Origin: Bilabrum cf. latius
Lineage: Eukaryota > Bigyra: Bicosoecida > Bigyra > Bicosoecida
Direction of reading: 5' to 3'
Assembly: GCA_965178125.1 (NCBI GenBank)
Contig: OZ237763.1
Span: 434,001 to 498,000, forward strand
Length of the DNA: 64,000 nucleotides
Below the pieces are notes generated by a model. It searched no databases. It was not told the DNA's origin and worked only from the letters and a program-made list of their open reading frames with translations. The translations under genes and the position numbers were made by a program. Positions within the stretch are counted from its first letter, which is position 1; each line of letters opens with the position of its first letter. Shown here one piece after another: positions 47,921 to 61,200 of this stretch.

Positions 47921-49714
47921 TCAGTGCCCCCTCGTGTGCCTCCGCCCGTCGAGTCCTACCTCCACAGAAGCCTCCTCTCTCTTGCCCTCCTCCTATTCAA
48001 GCGCAGGAGCGGGGCCCTTTTTCCCCACGGGCCGGAAGCTGGGATCGGCCCCGTCTCCAGTCTTCTTCTACTTTCCTCCCTTCGATCCCTTGCCTCCTTT
48101 AGTCTTCTTGTTCCCCGACTCAATGACCACCACTCCCGTGATCGGATCATCTCCGCCCATCTCGCCTCCTCCGTCCTGCTCTTGTTCTCCCGAGTCGTTG
48201 CCCTGCCCCTCTACCTCTTCGTCTTCAGGGTGCACGTCTTCCTCCCCACCAGCCTGCTTCGGCTCGTCGTCCGCGGCTGGCGCGGGCAGCCAGCCCGCAG
48301 CGGCTGCGGCAGCACCACCACCGCTGCTGCTCCTCGCCTTTTCACCCTGAGAGGAAGAAGAAGAGAGTTTCTTTGACTTGCTGCCGCCCTCCTTGGCGTC
48401 CCCCGTGGCAGCCGATTCCATCGCATGGATGGCCCGGGCTCGCTCGTCGAAGAATACGCCGGAGGACCATCGCACCAGCTCGATGGAGGCAGATGCCATC
48501 GCCGCACCGCCACGCACCAGGCCATGGCCCATCCCGCAGAACACCTTGGCATCCACGGTTGACGCAACCCGGAGCGGCAAAGACACGCACACCCCGCGCG
48601 AGGCAGAGTCGCAGGCGCCCGCGGCCCGAGAGCAGCCCTCCGCAGCGATCTCGGCGCCCTCCAGCACCTGCGAGCTGAGAGAGCGCGGCGCCTGCGGAAC
48701 AGGCACGTCAGCCGGGGACACTAGTGATTCCTGGGAGCCGGCCCCCTCTGCCCGTGGCAGCATGCCAACCGCCTTGCGCGCGGCGCCCAGCGGCAGCGGA
48801 ACCGCCGCTCCGATCTTCTCGTCGGCGGCCAGCACCAGTTTGGCCACCCCAATCCTGGCGTCGGCACGCCCCGCGGCCCCCAGGCACCCCGTGGTCACCA
48901 CTTTGACCGCCCCCGTACCTGCGCGGACGGTCCGCTCGGCCAACGACTCTGTGGCAATCCTCAGGTGCTGCACCCTGCCCGATGCCTCCGAGAGTACTGC
49001 GGCCAGGGCGGATTGGGCGTCAGCCAGCGCCTTCGTTGTTCCCTCCCTCAGAGGGGCGGTCCTGGCCAAAGCGGCCGCCTGCACGGCGGCTAGGGCTCCC
49101 CTCGCGGCGGCAAGTGCCTCCGCTGCCGCCTCCTGCGGCACGTCCTGCGGGGGGAGCTCGGCCCACCTGGCCCTCACGGCAGTGACTTGTTCCCTGGCGC
49201 TGCGGAGGGCGAAGGCCGCCTGCTCGAAGGGCTTCAGGCCGGACACCTGGGCGGCCACTTTGTCCAGCTGTTCCCCCACGCTCTGCAGGGAACTGCCCGC
49301 CGACTTGGCCATGTCTGACTCGCTCAGCCTCGTCGCCTGCTCCTCCGCTGCTTGGGCGGCCCGCCCGAGACCCACCACGACCGCGGCAGTGGCGTCGGTG
49401 AGCGGCTGTCGCACGTACTGCTGGGTGGCCCCTGCTGCCATCTGCCTTGCGCGGGTGAGGCCGCTGGCGGCCTGGAGGTAGGCGTCCCCGAGCGCCGTGA
49501 CGAGGCGGTGCTGGAGCTTGTGCTGCTCGTCGAACTGGGCTGCTCGCTCCACTGCAGAGGAGCAGAGCTCCAGGGCCCTGCCGAGAAGTACGTCGAGTTT
49601 TTCTCTCTGCGCGTGGTGCATTTGGGTGGGGCGGAGGACATGAACGAGAATGGGCGGAGGGTGCAACTTGCTACGGGGTTGCGCCGGGTCGGAGCTTTGG
49701 GTGGATCTCGGCAT
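47921..49714 (-). CDS. Ala-rich helical protein, possibly lipid-associated
   Basis: One frame of 598 codons runs from ATG 49714 to TGA 47923-47921, with TAGs at 48070-48068 and 47995-47993 near the end. Most of the protein (residues about 30-420) is Ala-rich amphipathic helix without Pro-rich breaks, with Leu/Val/Ala faces and scattered Arg/Glu. The C-terminus is charged and low-complexity: Ser, Lys, Gly and Glu runs. There is no signal peptide or clear membrane span. Such helices occur in apolipoprotein-like and lipid-droplet coat proteins, which is only a guess; no family motif is recognised. Without UAG as sense the protein would lose its last 49 residues. Confidence 0.7.
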
Positions 49715-50352
49715 GTTTCTACCGATCTGTACTAGCAGCTACTCACCACGCCCTGGCTTGATCCTTCTTTGATCTTATCGCTTGCTTCTAGTAGCTGTGG
49801 GGAACTAATGTTGCTGGGAAGTGGCTGGAATCATGGGAAGAACGGTATCGTCACGGCGATTCAATGAGCCGGCGGTTGCCTTACTCTGTTTGCAGCCTCC
49901 TGCGTATCTTCGGTCAGCTATTTCAATACCGGTCGACCATCCTTGATAGTTGATGCATATCTATCGGCAAATTCCTGGATAGTGGATGCCATCTGCGGGT
50001 TAATTGAGGCTGATATCGGCAGGAACAAGGGAGATTGGAGACAAGTCGTAGAGCACATATACCTATCTCTCTTGCCTCATAATGCTCACTTCTCGGATCG
50101 ATGCGTACGCCAACGCGACACTATCTTGTGTGAGCTCCGTTGGTACCTCTGCTACTTGCTGTGCTTCAACAGAAGACATGTTGGAGTCCTCGGAAAGTGA
50201 TTCGGGCAAACGTACCCCAGCATTTTGTATCCGAATTGTTCAAACAACACGGTACTTTTCAAGTAAATATGATTTGTAAAATTCCAGGAAGCTCCTTCAT
50301 TAGGTTGAACGGAAAATGCGACTTCTAGCAGTATATTCAACTTTGGTTTCTT
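49715..50352. other. Intergenic region
   Basis: This is the divergent gap between the Ala-rich protein gene (minus) and the gene at 50353 (plus). Short open frames exist but none has coding character. It may hold a first exon of the right-hand gene, whose start is uncertain. Confidence 0.45.
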
Positions 50353-51902
50353 ATGCTTTTGGTCGATTCCCCCCGGATCAGGACTGGTGAGATAAAATGT
50401 AGTCACTGGGGAGCTTGCAAGGTGTCCAAGAAGGAAGCAGTAGCGGCAATTGTTCCGCCGTCTCCGTCTCATCGCAGGAATACCGTGCCCCTATTTGCAC
50501 ACTGCGCAAATGGAACTGGTTCATTCGACCATGATACGGCTATGGGTCTGTCGCGGTTCCCTCTGCTGACCGTTGAGAAGTTTCAGGGAGCCTCTGACCC
50601 AAACCATACCGAAGGCCAGTACGCCGAGGAGAGAATCGTGGCCGCGCTAGCGCAAGCCAAGGCGCACAACCCGAGGCAGCTTTCTTTGTTTTACCTCAAC
50701 ACGCTGATTGATTTCAAGTTCTACAGGCTGTACGAGACTACGCTCGCTAATCCCGATATGCTTCTGAAGGATATCCACGGTGACCGGGTGACAGTGAAAG
50801 AATTCCCCGTATTTGACGTAAGTCATCAAGACTAGGCATATACGCGTAATTCTCCAGATGCTCACGCCAACGCTGTAACACCCCACATTCGAAATTTTCA
50901 ATCCCCCCGCAGCTCCGCCGCAACGACACCAGGAAAGCGTGGCTAGACACCGTGCGCTACGCCATGACCAAGGCTCCCGGCCACGAGGCTGTGGACGGAG
51001 TATTCGGTGACAGAGGCAGAGGCAGCGCCTTCGTCGACCTGAAGCACGCCAAGCTCACCAACGCCACGCGGGCGGCGTGGGATCGCGGCCACCTGCAGCT
51101 GCTGGCAGACGCGCAGGCGCTGATCGACGAGCTGTCCCCCGGGGAGGGTGGGGGAATCCTGGTGCTGAACGGGAGGGATATGCCCGGCGTGAACGGCCGC
51201 ATGTACGAGAACTTCACCTGGGACGATTCCAAGGCAGTTCCCCCCGGTGACGACCTTGCGATCCTGCAGAAGGAGTGGCCTTGGCACTACCCCGAGGCCC
51301 AGCGCGCGGGGAACAGCGACACCAATGACGGTGGTGGTGGTGGTGCGGGGCTGGGCGAGGGCCCGTACCGTGTGGCCGAGGTGCACAGCGACGACTGCCC
51401 GAACGGGTACAGCGGCAAGTACAACGTGACCCTGACTGCCTTCCTGGTGGGAGCGTCGAACCGGAGCTACTACGGCTGCACTGAGACGTGGGCATGCGAG
51501 GGGGGCTGGCTTGTGCCCCGAGCGGAGTACTCGCAGCCTCTCGGCCTGCCCAAGGGGCCGCCCACTAGGGAGCTAGCCATGGGTGATGGAGATGGAGATG
51601 GCGTTGGTGATCCGTTTGCCGGCGCGTGGGGAGGGGAGGCGTCGTGCGGCTCCCTGGCCGCTGCCATGCCGAGGGAGGGCAGAGAGGGGGGCTCGCACGG
51701 GTGGCCCACGGAGGGCGCGGCGCCGGTACGGTTCCGCAGGGAATTCGGGGCGGGCACGGTGGCGTATCTGCAGCAGGAGGGCGGCAGCCAGCAGTGGGTG
51801 GCGCCCTGCATCCTGTGGTCGTCGGGATTCCGGACCGGTGCGGCGGCGGACTGCGCAGCCTACGACTGCCTGGAAAGGGCAAGGCATTCCAATGTTTAGT
51901 AA
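50353..51902 (+). CDS. Two-exon protein, possibly a glycoside-hydrolase-like enzyme
   Basis: Exon 1 ends at 50817 before GTAAGT; exon 2 begins at 50913 after CCCCCCGCAG, both phase 0. The frame ends GTT-TAG-TAA-TAA, so the TAG at 51897 adds one Gln before a double TAA stop. The total is about 484 residues if ATG 50353 is the start; that start is weak and an upstream exon is possible. The first half (FPLLTVEKFQG, ARQ..LFYLNTLIDFKFYRLY, DVRYAMTKAPGHEAVDG) has the pattern of barrel-type glycosidase-like proteins of algae, and there are N-glycosylation-type sequons, but I recognise no catalytic motif with certainty. The C-terminal part has an Asp/Gly repeat (GDGDGDGVGDP) and Cys pairs. Confidence 0.6.
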
Positions 51903-52279
51903 TAATTGTTGCTTCTGTCAATGTGCGGTTGATGTGACTGTCACCTGAGGCACGCTGGTCGTTTGGGTGAACTTTTTGAGTAACGTGACATCAGGCAGAA
52001 TCTCCGATCCTCGCGCGACTCTGGGTGGAGCTACGGCCACACCAACAGGTACCACGCCAGTGTCACGATGGCAATCGAGGCATAGCAATTATCGCAAAAT
52101 TGAAGCTCATACATCGGTTGGATCGTGAGACTGCACGCATATAGCAGCGCCCGTGCGAGTTCCGTACTGCGACTGTACGCTATACTCTCTGACGGGCCAT
52201 ATTCTTCGCCTCTCAGGCATCAAACAGTAGAGTTGCAGATCATTCAGATAGAGCATCACTGATTGGCGCAACTGTTGTG
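51903..52279. other. Intergenic region before the RCC1/IPT gene
   Basis: No gene is supported here. It would contain the 3' end of the preceding gene and the promoter of the giant gene starting at 52280. Confidence 0.5.
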
Positions 52280-55200
52280 ATGAATTTGCGCAGATGTGTC
52301 CTCCCCTGTGCTTTTTCGATTGGCTGTGGCAGCCTGAGTTCCAGCTTGTCCTTGCTGGCCTTCATGTCCGTCCTAGTACAAATGGTTATGGCTATGTCTG
52401 CATCAGCACATATTTGTAGTTTGCCTTTCAATGTGTCTAGGTCGGTTGGAAGCTTGCAGGCTCGCGTTGACTGGCCGCCGTCCGGGGCACGCGCCGAAGC
52501 TCGACTGCCGCCCCTTGCACAGAATGGATCTCGCAGCGGGACACTGTGGGTGGGAATAGTATCACAGAATACTCCAAGCGCCGCGGGTTAGCCTGCATGG
52601 AGCTGCAGCTAGACTCCAACGAAGAGCTACGATGCCTCAGTACGTGACGGCTCATGTCTCAAGTTTATCGCGAAGGCCATTATCTTGGACAACCCGGGGG
52701 ATGAAAGCTCGTCGATACAATCTAATGATACGCTGAAGCCGTTTTGGAGCAGTAGACAAACAACAGCGGCTATCGAGGCGTTCGTACTGGCTCCGAAAAC
52801 TGAGCTGGCGCGACCGTGGCTGCCACGCCCATCCTTTGTCGATGATGCACAGCAGCCAAATGCATTGCTCAACTACACCTCTGGTTGGGCTAGAAATCCA
52901 TCGCTGGCATCCGACATTCGCCTGGCTACAGAAGCTACGATGCATTCGGGCGAGAGCGACCACAACAATGCTACGAGCGTAGCCCTATCGTTGCCTCTTT
53001 CCTTGCTGGACTTTGTTTCAAATGAGGCGACTTGGGATTGGCGACAAGGCTTACGAATTGGCTATGAGTGCATAAAGCCGGCTGGTGGCATCCAGTCTTT
53101 CGGGGAGGCGGTAGCTTTCCTTGCTTCCAGCAATGGATCCCTCGGAGAAGGAAGCGACTTCGCCTTACCAACATGGACTGCTTAGAAGGCTGTTTCTATG
53201 AATCCAACTGTCGGGTAGCTGCTACGTCCACCAGTACACAGCGTTCCGCGTGTCAAAGTCGGCAACCAAAGCAGATCGAATGCTGATCACGACGCTCTCG
53301 CCGTGATCTCGGCCGGATCCAGGCACGCCTGTGGTGTAGTTGCCGGAACAGGCGATGTGGTGTGCTGGGGAGATCACTCGGGCGGGGCTACTGGAATAGA
53401 ACCATCTTCCCGGGTCGAGTATGCCGGTCCAAGAGACATCGGCAGCGTGGCCCTAGGCCCTGGCATGCGGGCCAGGGACGTTTGCGCGGGGCTCGATTCC
53501 ACTTGCGTTGCCCTTGACAACGGTGGTGTCACATGCTTTGGGAGAGGGTCTGACTCGTGGATGGGCCTAAGAAGTGAGGCCTCCAACGAAGCACCGTACC
53601 GTCGTCCAGTAGTCCACTTCGAGTCACCGGTGGAGAGACTATCCTGCTGGGCCTATCACGGTGTGGCAGTCCTGAGGGATGGAACGATGAGAACGTGGGG
53701 TGGCAGTGGACCCTACGGCTAGCTGGGGCGCGGAGGTGTCGTGAGAAAGGACGACACGTTCACGCTTGCAGACCCAGTCACACCTGACCTCGACTACGCG
53801 GAGCAGGGCGGGGTGCTTGATGCGTGTGCGATGCTCTATGCCACCGCCGTGCTGTTCAAGAACGGGAGAGTCAAGACTTTTGGGGAGATGCGACAGGGGA
53901 GCATTATCCCGGACTATGACGATGACTTGATCGGCCCGCCTGACACCAAGGTCATCACTGCTCCCCGCTTGCTGGACCCCGTGAACCTACTCAACGGGTC
54001 TTTGGTGGAAAGCATCTCTTGTGGGGCTTTTCATGTGTGTGCAGTCCTTCGTGATGGTGCTGGGAGCATCTGCTGGGGCCTCCCGAACCCTGTAGGTTAG
54101 ACGTGCCGTGGCGGAGCTTGCAACAGCTACTAGCCCGAGACGCTATCGGCCATTGAGTTTCCCCCGGACATGGGCCGCATTGTTCAGGCAGATGCATCGC
54201 CTGAGAATTCATGCTTCCTCGATGACCATGGGTAGATTCTGTGCACAGGTGAGACTGTGACCGGGGTGGCGATGGCAGCTGAGGGCCTATCACCGCTGAC
54301 ACAGGATGCGAACGACAGCCTGATACTCGACCTGGGCGAGCCAGCATAGGACCTGGCCTGTGGCACAAGGTTCTGCTGCGCGATATTGCAGAGTTTAAGA
54401 GTGCGCTGCTGGGGGCAAGGCACCGAAGGTCAGCTCGGCAACGGTCAGCGTACCTTGTACGGGGACGATGAGCCCATTTCTGCGTCTCCTCCGGTTCCGA
54501 TCGGGCAGGAGTTTGCAGTAGCTCAAGTCGACGTCGGGGGTGTGCACGTGTGTGCGCTTGGTATGCAGGGTCAGATAAGGTGCTTTGGATCAGTCAGTGA
54601 CTACGCATCTGGTTTCATGCCAAACGATGACGAGGGTATCGGTGTCGTCTTAGGCGACGACGAGCACGCCAGGCGTGGCAGGCCTGTGGAACTACCTCCA
54701 GACAAAGAAGCAGTGCAGGTGTGTGCTGCCGCGGGATATGGATGTGCCGTTGTGCGCCCCATATCATCGCTTAGTCGGAGTATGACTAGGCATGACGATG
54801 ACTGGGTGTCGCTGCGGTACGGTCAAGCTCACATAACGGGGTTAGAAGCGTCTCAGTCAGATTAGAGCGAAAACGATCTGTACTGCTGGGGCACGTTGCT
54901 TCAGGTTGGGAACGGAGACTTCACTGCCGTTGATCCCAGACCCTCCAAGGTTCCGCTCCCAACAGGTAACATCTCGTGGCTGGATTGCGCAGAAAGGTAG
55001 GTCTGTGTGACGGGTTCCAATGGCACGTTCTGCTTCGGGTACTTCTGGTACCCAAATCCGGATTTTGTGACGCAGACAGCCGACTTTGTGTTTAGCGCAA
55101 TTGCTCCTGCAATTCCACAGTCTGTGCATGAGAACATTCCTGCAGTCTGGGTGGATGTGGCAGTTGGGGCGTCCCATACAGTAATGATCTCGGACGTGGG

Positions 55201-58200
55201 GCACGTGTACTTTTTTGGGACGATTCCAACCGGATTTGACACGCCAGGTCCCCGCATATATGTTGTTGCTGACGTCAACCGCCTGGAGATGCCAGAGGGG
55301 AGGAGGGCAGTAAGGGCGTGCTCTGGTGTGTCGCACTCGTGCGTTATTTTGGAGGGGGGAAAGCTGCTGTGCTTTGGCAGCAATGATATGGGGCAGCTTG
55401 GTTTTGGAGTCGCTGGCGCCTTCATGCCTGGAGCACCGCTCTATAGCGTACCCTTTGTCGATTTCGGGGATCGTTCGGCGTTTGCAGTCGACGTATCATG
55501 TGGATCGTCTTTCACGTGCGCGATAGTTATTGTAGAAGGAACTCGTCGGGAGATTCGTTGCTTCGGATCGAACGACAATGGCCAGCTTGGCCGATCTACG
55601 GCCACTAAATCGGATAGCATTGATACAACGGTTGCTTCAAATCACGTTAGCCTGGGTGGTAGAATACCAGAGTAGATCTCATGTGGCCTCACAACAGCTT
55701 GTGTCGTTCTGTCTGGAGGTGCGGTCACATGCTGGGGAACAGCAGTGTCGGTGTAGCCAGAGCGCTTGCTGGGTAGGGGGCAACCTCTCCCAGAGGGTCG
55801 TTGGGCGGCGAGCACGAGGTCTTCGCTGGTGCAGTTCGGTCGCCGACGACCTGCTGTTGTGCAGCTGCCCAGTGGCGAAAGGTCCTAGGATTCAGAATGC
55901 AGCGACTTGGAGCAAGACGTCGCATTCTTGAGGGGGACTGGTTGGCTTCTTTCTTCGCCCTCCGGTGCCAGCACTGTTGCAGTTGTCTCTGGTCCTGGCC
56001 CGTGTAACCCTGCATCCGCGTCTCTGGCATTCGGCACGGCCGAGGCGTTTCAATTGAACGGATGGCAGCTACGAGAAGGGATTTCTGGGGGATTGCAGGC
56101 ACTGTTGGGGTCATTTGGTTTTGATGAAGTGTCTAAGACGTATCTTGGGACGTTTGTTGGACGCCAGTTGATCGTTCCAGGAACATCGTAGATCGTCTCA
56201 GAACGGAGCCAGCAGTGCGACACTTTGGACCAGCAGGTCTATGCGGATTCTTTCTCGAGCCTCTTAGATAGCATTGCTTTAAGCGTCTAGGCTTTGACGA
56301 GCGATGGGCTTGTGGCCACTGCAGGCGGTTCCAGACTGAAGCTGTCGTCGCCCATTTTGGAGCTGCTGCAGCACCTGCGGCCAAACGCCGTACCCGAAGG
56401 TGTACAGTTGCAAGTTCGATCTGCACCCGCAACAGATTGCAACTGGAATGCACAAGACGGCATCGTGTGCATGAGCCCGCCTGGGTATGGCGAGTCAAGT
56501 CCGACCACAGCATGTCTACCTGGGCTTGCACGACGTTCTGGGCACTTGCTAGGACCAGCTGCCCAAAATAGCAGCAGCGCTGCGTGCACTCACGCAGGGC
56601 ATCTATCCTTCCTTGCGCCGTAGGTGAGGCGCATATCACCTTCTGCAGGCTTGATTCCGTGCCCATTCAATCGCAGTGCATCAGGCTGCGGAGATATTGA
56701 GCAGGCTGAGCTCGGGGGATTCCTTATTCGACTAGTAGGGTCTGGTTTCGGTCCACTGCGAGAAAAAGATGGCTTTCTGGTTTTGATTGGTGACCAAGCT
56801 TGCATGGACGCGCGGGTAGAGTCAGATCTGGAAATTGCTTGCGTGCTTCCACATTTGCTTGGTGACGATTGGCCGGTTACGGTGCTTGTAGGTGGGCAGA
56901 CCAGCGAAGGTCCCACGGTTTCCTTTGCCACCCCTGTAGTGCAAGCCGTGAGTCCCAGCGCCTTGATGCCTTCGAGTTTCGGTGGAAAGATAGCTGTGGT
57001 GATGTAGACACGCGGTCTTGCACCGACTTTATTGCAGTCTGTAGAGATTGGGGGCTCTGCATGCGACTCGGTGGCATTGGGTCCCGAAGGTTTGCTTCGA
57101 TGTGATCTCCATCTACCCGAGTCATTCAATGGGACGGATGGGTCATCAATAATAGTGCGTTCTGCGATGCGTGCTGGTGCAAGTGGCTGGAATAGCACCG
57201 TTGTATCCGTTTCTGCCCCCGAGCTGCTCGAGCTTGCGCCTCCTCCCTCGATCTTTGAAATCATCACGTTCGGGGTCCCGACGTCTGGTATGCTGCGGAC
57301 TCCCATTGGAGTCGCTGGGGCGGGACTTGGATTTAGCGGAGACGATATTCAAGCTGTTCTTGTCAACAAAATACCCTTGAACTCCTCGGCTTGGCTTTGG
57401 AGAAGCCCGAATCGGGTAGAGCTACTGGCGGTGCCGCCAGGAGTGGGGACAGGTATCGTGCGGATCGTCACCTCTCAAGGACTGCAGTCAAACGAGGACT
57501 TATTTGAGTATGATAGCGCGCAAGTTGAGCTCATTTCGCCCGACTACATGCTAGCTGGGCAGCAGAACGCAACTGTGGCTGTGTGTGGGAACGGGCTGCC
57601 TCGAGAAACTTCAAGCATAGTCTCACTCGTGATCGGAGGCACGGACTGCCTTGAAGCAAACGGGCGCATCTAGATCACGTCTCTGCTTGGTTCGGCAAGG
57701 GATTTCTCCGAGAGCTGTGTTGAGTGTTAGGGTTTCGACGCGCCAACTCTGTGGGCTGAGCCAGACGATGTTCGCATCCGACTGGCTGACTCTGCTTCAA
57801 GTGCCAAACACGCCACCAGTGAGTTCCTTGATACTACCACGCATGCGAAGAGCAATTTATGGATTAACCAGACTGGTCGGTTTAGGGGCGAGCCGGCGCC
57901 AGTCATTAAGTCGTTGTCCTATGCTTCAGCGACGGTGGATGGCGGCGAGATAGTGCAAGTGTTCGGCTCCGGGTACGGAAGGTCGGAGCGGGACATCGCG
58001 AGAGTAAGGATATGCGATAGGTGGATAAATGCAGTCGTAGACAGATCTACTGGAATTGCCAACAATGTCACGACCGTTTGGTTGTCACCTGGTGAGATGG
58101 CCGTGGCGCTACCGCCGGGAGTCGTGTCCTGCGAGGTCCTGATCGAGTCAAGCGCCGGTCTCTAGGCACGATCCGGATCCAATGTAGTACGCCAGTCACC

Positions 58201-61200
58201 GTCAATCGAAGTGGTACGGCCGTCTTACATACTAGCGGGTGATGATCTATCCGATCCTACTTCTAATCTGATCGCATGCGGCAGCGGTCTGTTGCCTCTC
58301 TCGTGGCAAGATTCTGGAAATTTGGCGCACGACCTAAGTCAAAACTCGTCGGTTGTATCGATGAGAGTGCTAGGGATCGAGTGCTTGAGTATAGCTTCGA
58401 TTAACAGTAGCTGTATTCGCTGCGATGGCCTATCTGACCGTGTTCCAAGCGACATCCCTTCCGCGGCATCTACAAGTGCCATGCTGGTGCGATCTGGAGA
58501 CAGGACTGCGGGGGTATCTCCCCAGGTGTTTTCAGCCGTGTCTCGTCCCAGCGTTGCAACATTAAGCCCACCCTAGCTTCCGAAGGACCTAGACGAGGCC
58601 GTATTGTACCTAGGCTCCGGGTTTGGAGAGACTTCTGACGACCTCAGTGCCCTTTACATGCTGGCCGATGACGCAGGCAGCGGCGCGCTGACTCGCCTAG
58701 CAGCGAACTTGGCAATCGAGAGCTCTGAATCACAGTCGTTTAGTGAAATCATGCAACAATTGAGGCAGCCCAGTCAACTGACGCGTTGCACTTCCTCAAG
58801 GCATGTATCCCCGTCTCTTGCGGAGTGCGTACTGGATTTGAACCACCCGCTCAGGCTACTGGCGCAGATGTACGCTGTCGGTAATTTGACCGCGCTCTTG
58901 CCACCGTTCGCTCGAGCCGTCGCATGCAACAAGCACGGAGTATGCTCTGTGCCAAGTGAAGCCGTAGTACAATTGTCGCAAGCATCCGTGTCATTCCCGC
59001 CCCTGTTCGTGCCTTGGGACGTTCGCGTGCAGAGGTCTGTGGGCCAGTCCGCTGTGGATGTGCAGTGGTGGTATCCAACGGAGGCAGCAGAGTCAGCTGC
59101 ACTTGGACAGGTTCCTAGCGCCTCGGCATTGCACACGACGGCCAAGTATTTCGTTGTGGAGTCGATAGAGTTGAAGCAGAGCTCACGCAATGCGTCAGAG
59201 TTCTATACCGTGGCGGGCAGTAGGCAAACTGTGGCAGTATTCGCAAGATCGCGGACTCTGACAGCCAAAGGTACTGTTGATTTGCAGCACCCAGACGTAC
59301 TGACTGCGCTAGGTTCGCCTGAATACTGCAGTCTCGATCCAACTGTATCAGCTGATGCGCTAGGCAGCGTTCGGCGTATTGCGATTGCGGATTTGCAGTC
59401 GTCAGAGCCAGGCCCATGGCAGCTCGGTGAGCACTTGTCAGCTGCAAGGCAATCAGCCTTGCGTCATTGGGTACAGGATGGCGTGCAGCTGCATCGCATT
59501 GCAGCGCCTCTTGCCAGTGATGGAGCGTTTGCAATCCGAATTTCAGCCACTGACTAGTCCGGATACGTGCTGTAGCATGGGCCTTGGAGCCGCCCTAGTT
59601 TGCCACAGTGCGCGCAGTCTCAGTTTCTGGACGCAGTCGCTTGGAATGATAGCTAGTCAACGGCACCCTGCAGTGGTCCTGTTCTGCTGCCATTTGACGT
59701 AGATGATGGAACGGATCAACAAACGCGAGGCACCTCGTCGTCTGTTGTGGTGACAACAGACACTGGCAGCTCCCCTGCCGGTAAAAGCAATCAAGTCGAT
59801 AGCAGTTTGCAGTGTTTCTAGTGTCCCTCAGACCAGGCAGACTGCAGTGGCAGAGCCAGGAATCAGATCGAACCACTACCAGGGTACTGGAGGGTACCAT
59901 GGGCTGCAGTCCCGGACCTTGCATTTGCCACGTGCCCACACCCCTGGCGCTGCGCTCCACAGCCGCTCCATAGCGTCGCAAACGGTGAAGCTAGTGGCGT
60001 ATTGCCTGGCCAGTCTTCGCGTCCAGTGCAGGAAACGGTGCAGGCAAGCAATAGACCAGTGGACAGCCTTGATACACTGGAGGCCATCCTGTCTTAGCCA
60101 GATTTCCTTTCATTTGCAGCCGCTTTCGAAGTCTAGCTGGCGCAGAACGAGTCTGACAACTACGCGAAACCGCTCGTGTGTGCCGAGGGGTACACTGGTG
60201 TGCTATGCGAATCCTGTGCGGCGGGATACGTCAGGTTGCTGTTTGGATCGTGCGGACCGTGCCCTAGCCGGTCCACTTCTATCGGCATCGCCTTCGTGGT
60301 CTGCGTGGCCATGCTGGCCTTCTACGGCGCACTAGTCGCGCGTTCCCACTGCAATGCGGTGCAGCGCACTCGGCGACAGGACGAGGTGGCTGCAAATTTC
60401 AAGATCTCAAGTGCACCCGTAATCTTGACGGAATCGTATACCCCTGCAAAGTCGAGCGGAGTTGCGAGCGAAGTTGCGGGAGCCAGGGGCACGGTCCACC
60501 AGAATGTCAGCAGCACAAGTGGCTCGACTAGAATCAACACTCGGTCACGCAAAGAGACCCCAGAAGAAGCCCTCCGTCGTCTGAGGTCCTCCTCGATCCT
60601 CAAGGTGATCCTCGGTCACCTGCAGATGCTAGCAATGTGCGCCATTGTGGATGCAGGGTGGCCAAACCTGCTCGAGTACGCCATTGTCGGTGCGACCACA
60701 GCGTCTTCTGTGGGGGCCTAGGTCGTCGCCCCTATGTGTCTGCTGCCTCAGGAGGACACCCGTTTGGGGCTAGACGGCCAAATGGAGGAAGGGATCTGGT
60801 TCGGCCGCAGCAGTCTTTACTACAGTAGTGCAGCTATCCTGGTACTGCCAGTGGTGCTGCTAGGTGCCGTGGTTGTAGGCGCTGCGGTGCTGCAAGCCGT
60901 GTCGGGCTGCAGGCAGTTGGGCTTTCGGACTTGCTGCAATGCATGGACGGTTCCAGTCCGCCTTTGCTTGCAGAATTGCGGGGTGCTTTAGAATGGGGGT
61001 CATCAAATGGTCCCAATCCCGATCCGTGATCGCGCAATCATTGCAGGCGCCTCGCAAGCTAGAAGGCTGCAAGCTATTGCCGAGCACTATGCCGTGGAAG
61101 AGAAAGACGTGGCAGTTGTACCTGCAGACCGCGCCAGTGGAGATGAAAACAGGGATGTTGTCGCTTTCGGCCAGCGAGAAAGGGACGGCTCAATCTCTGT

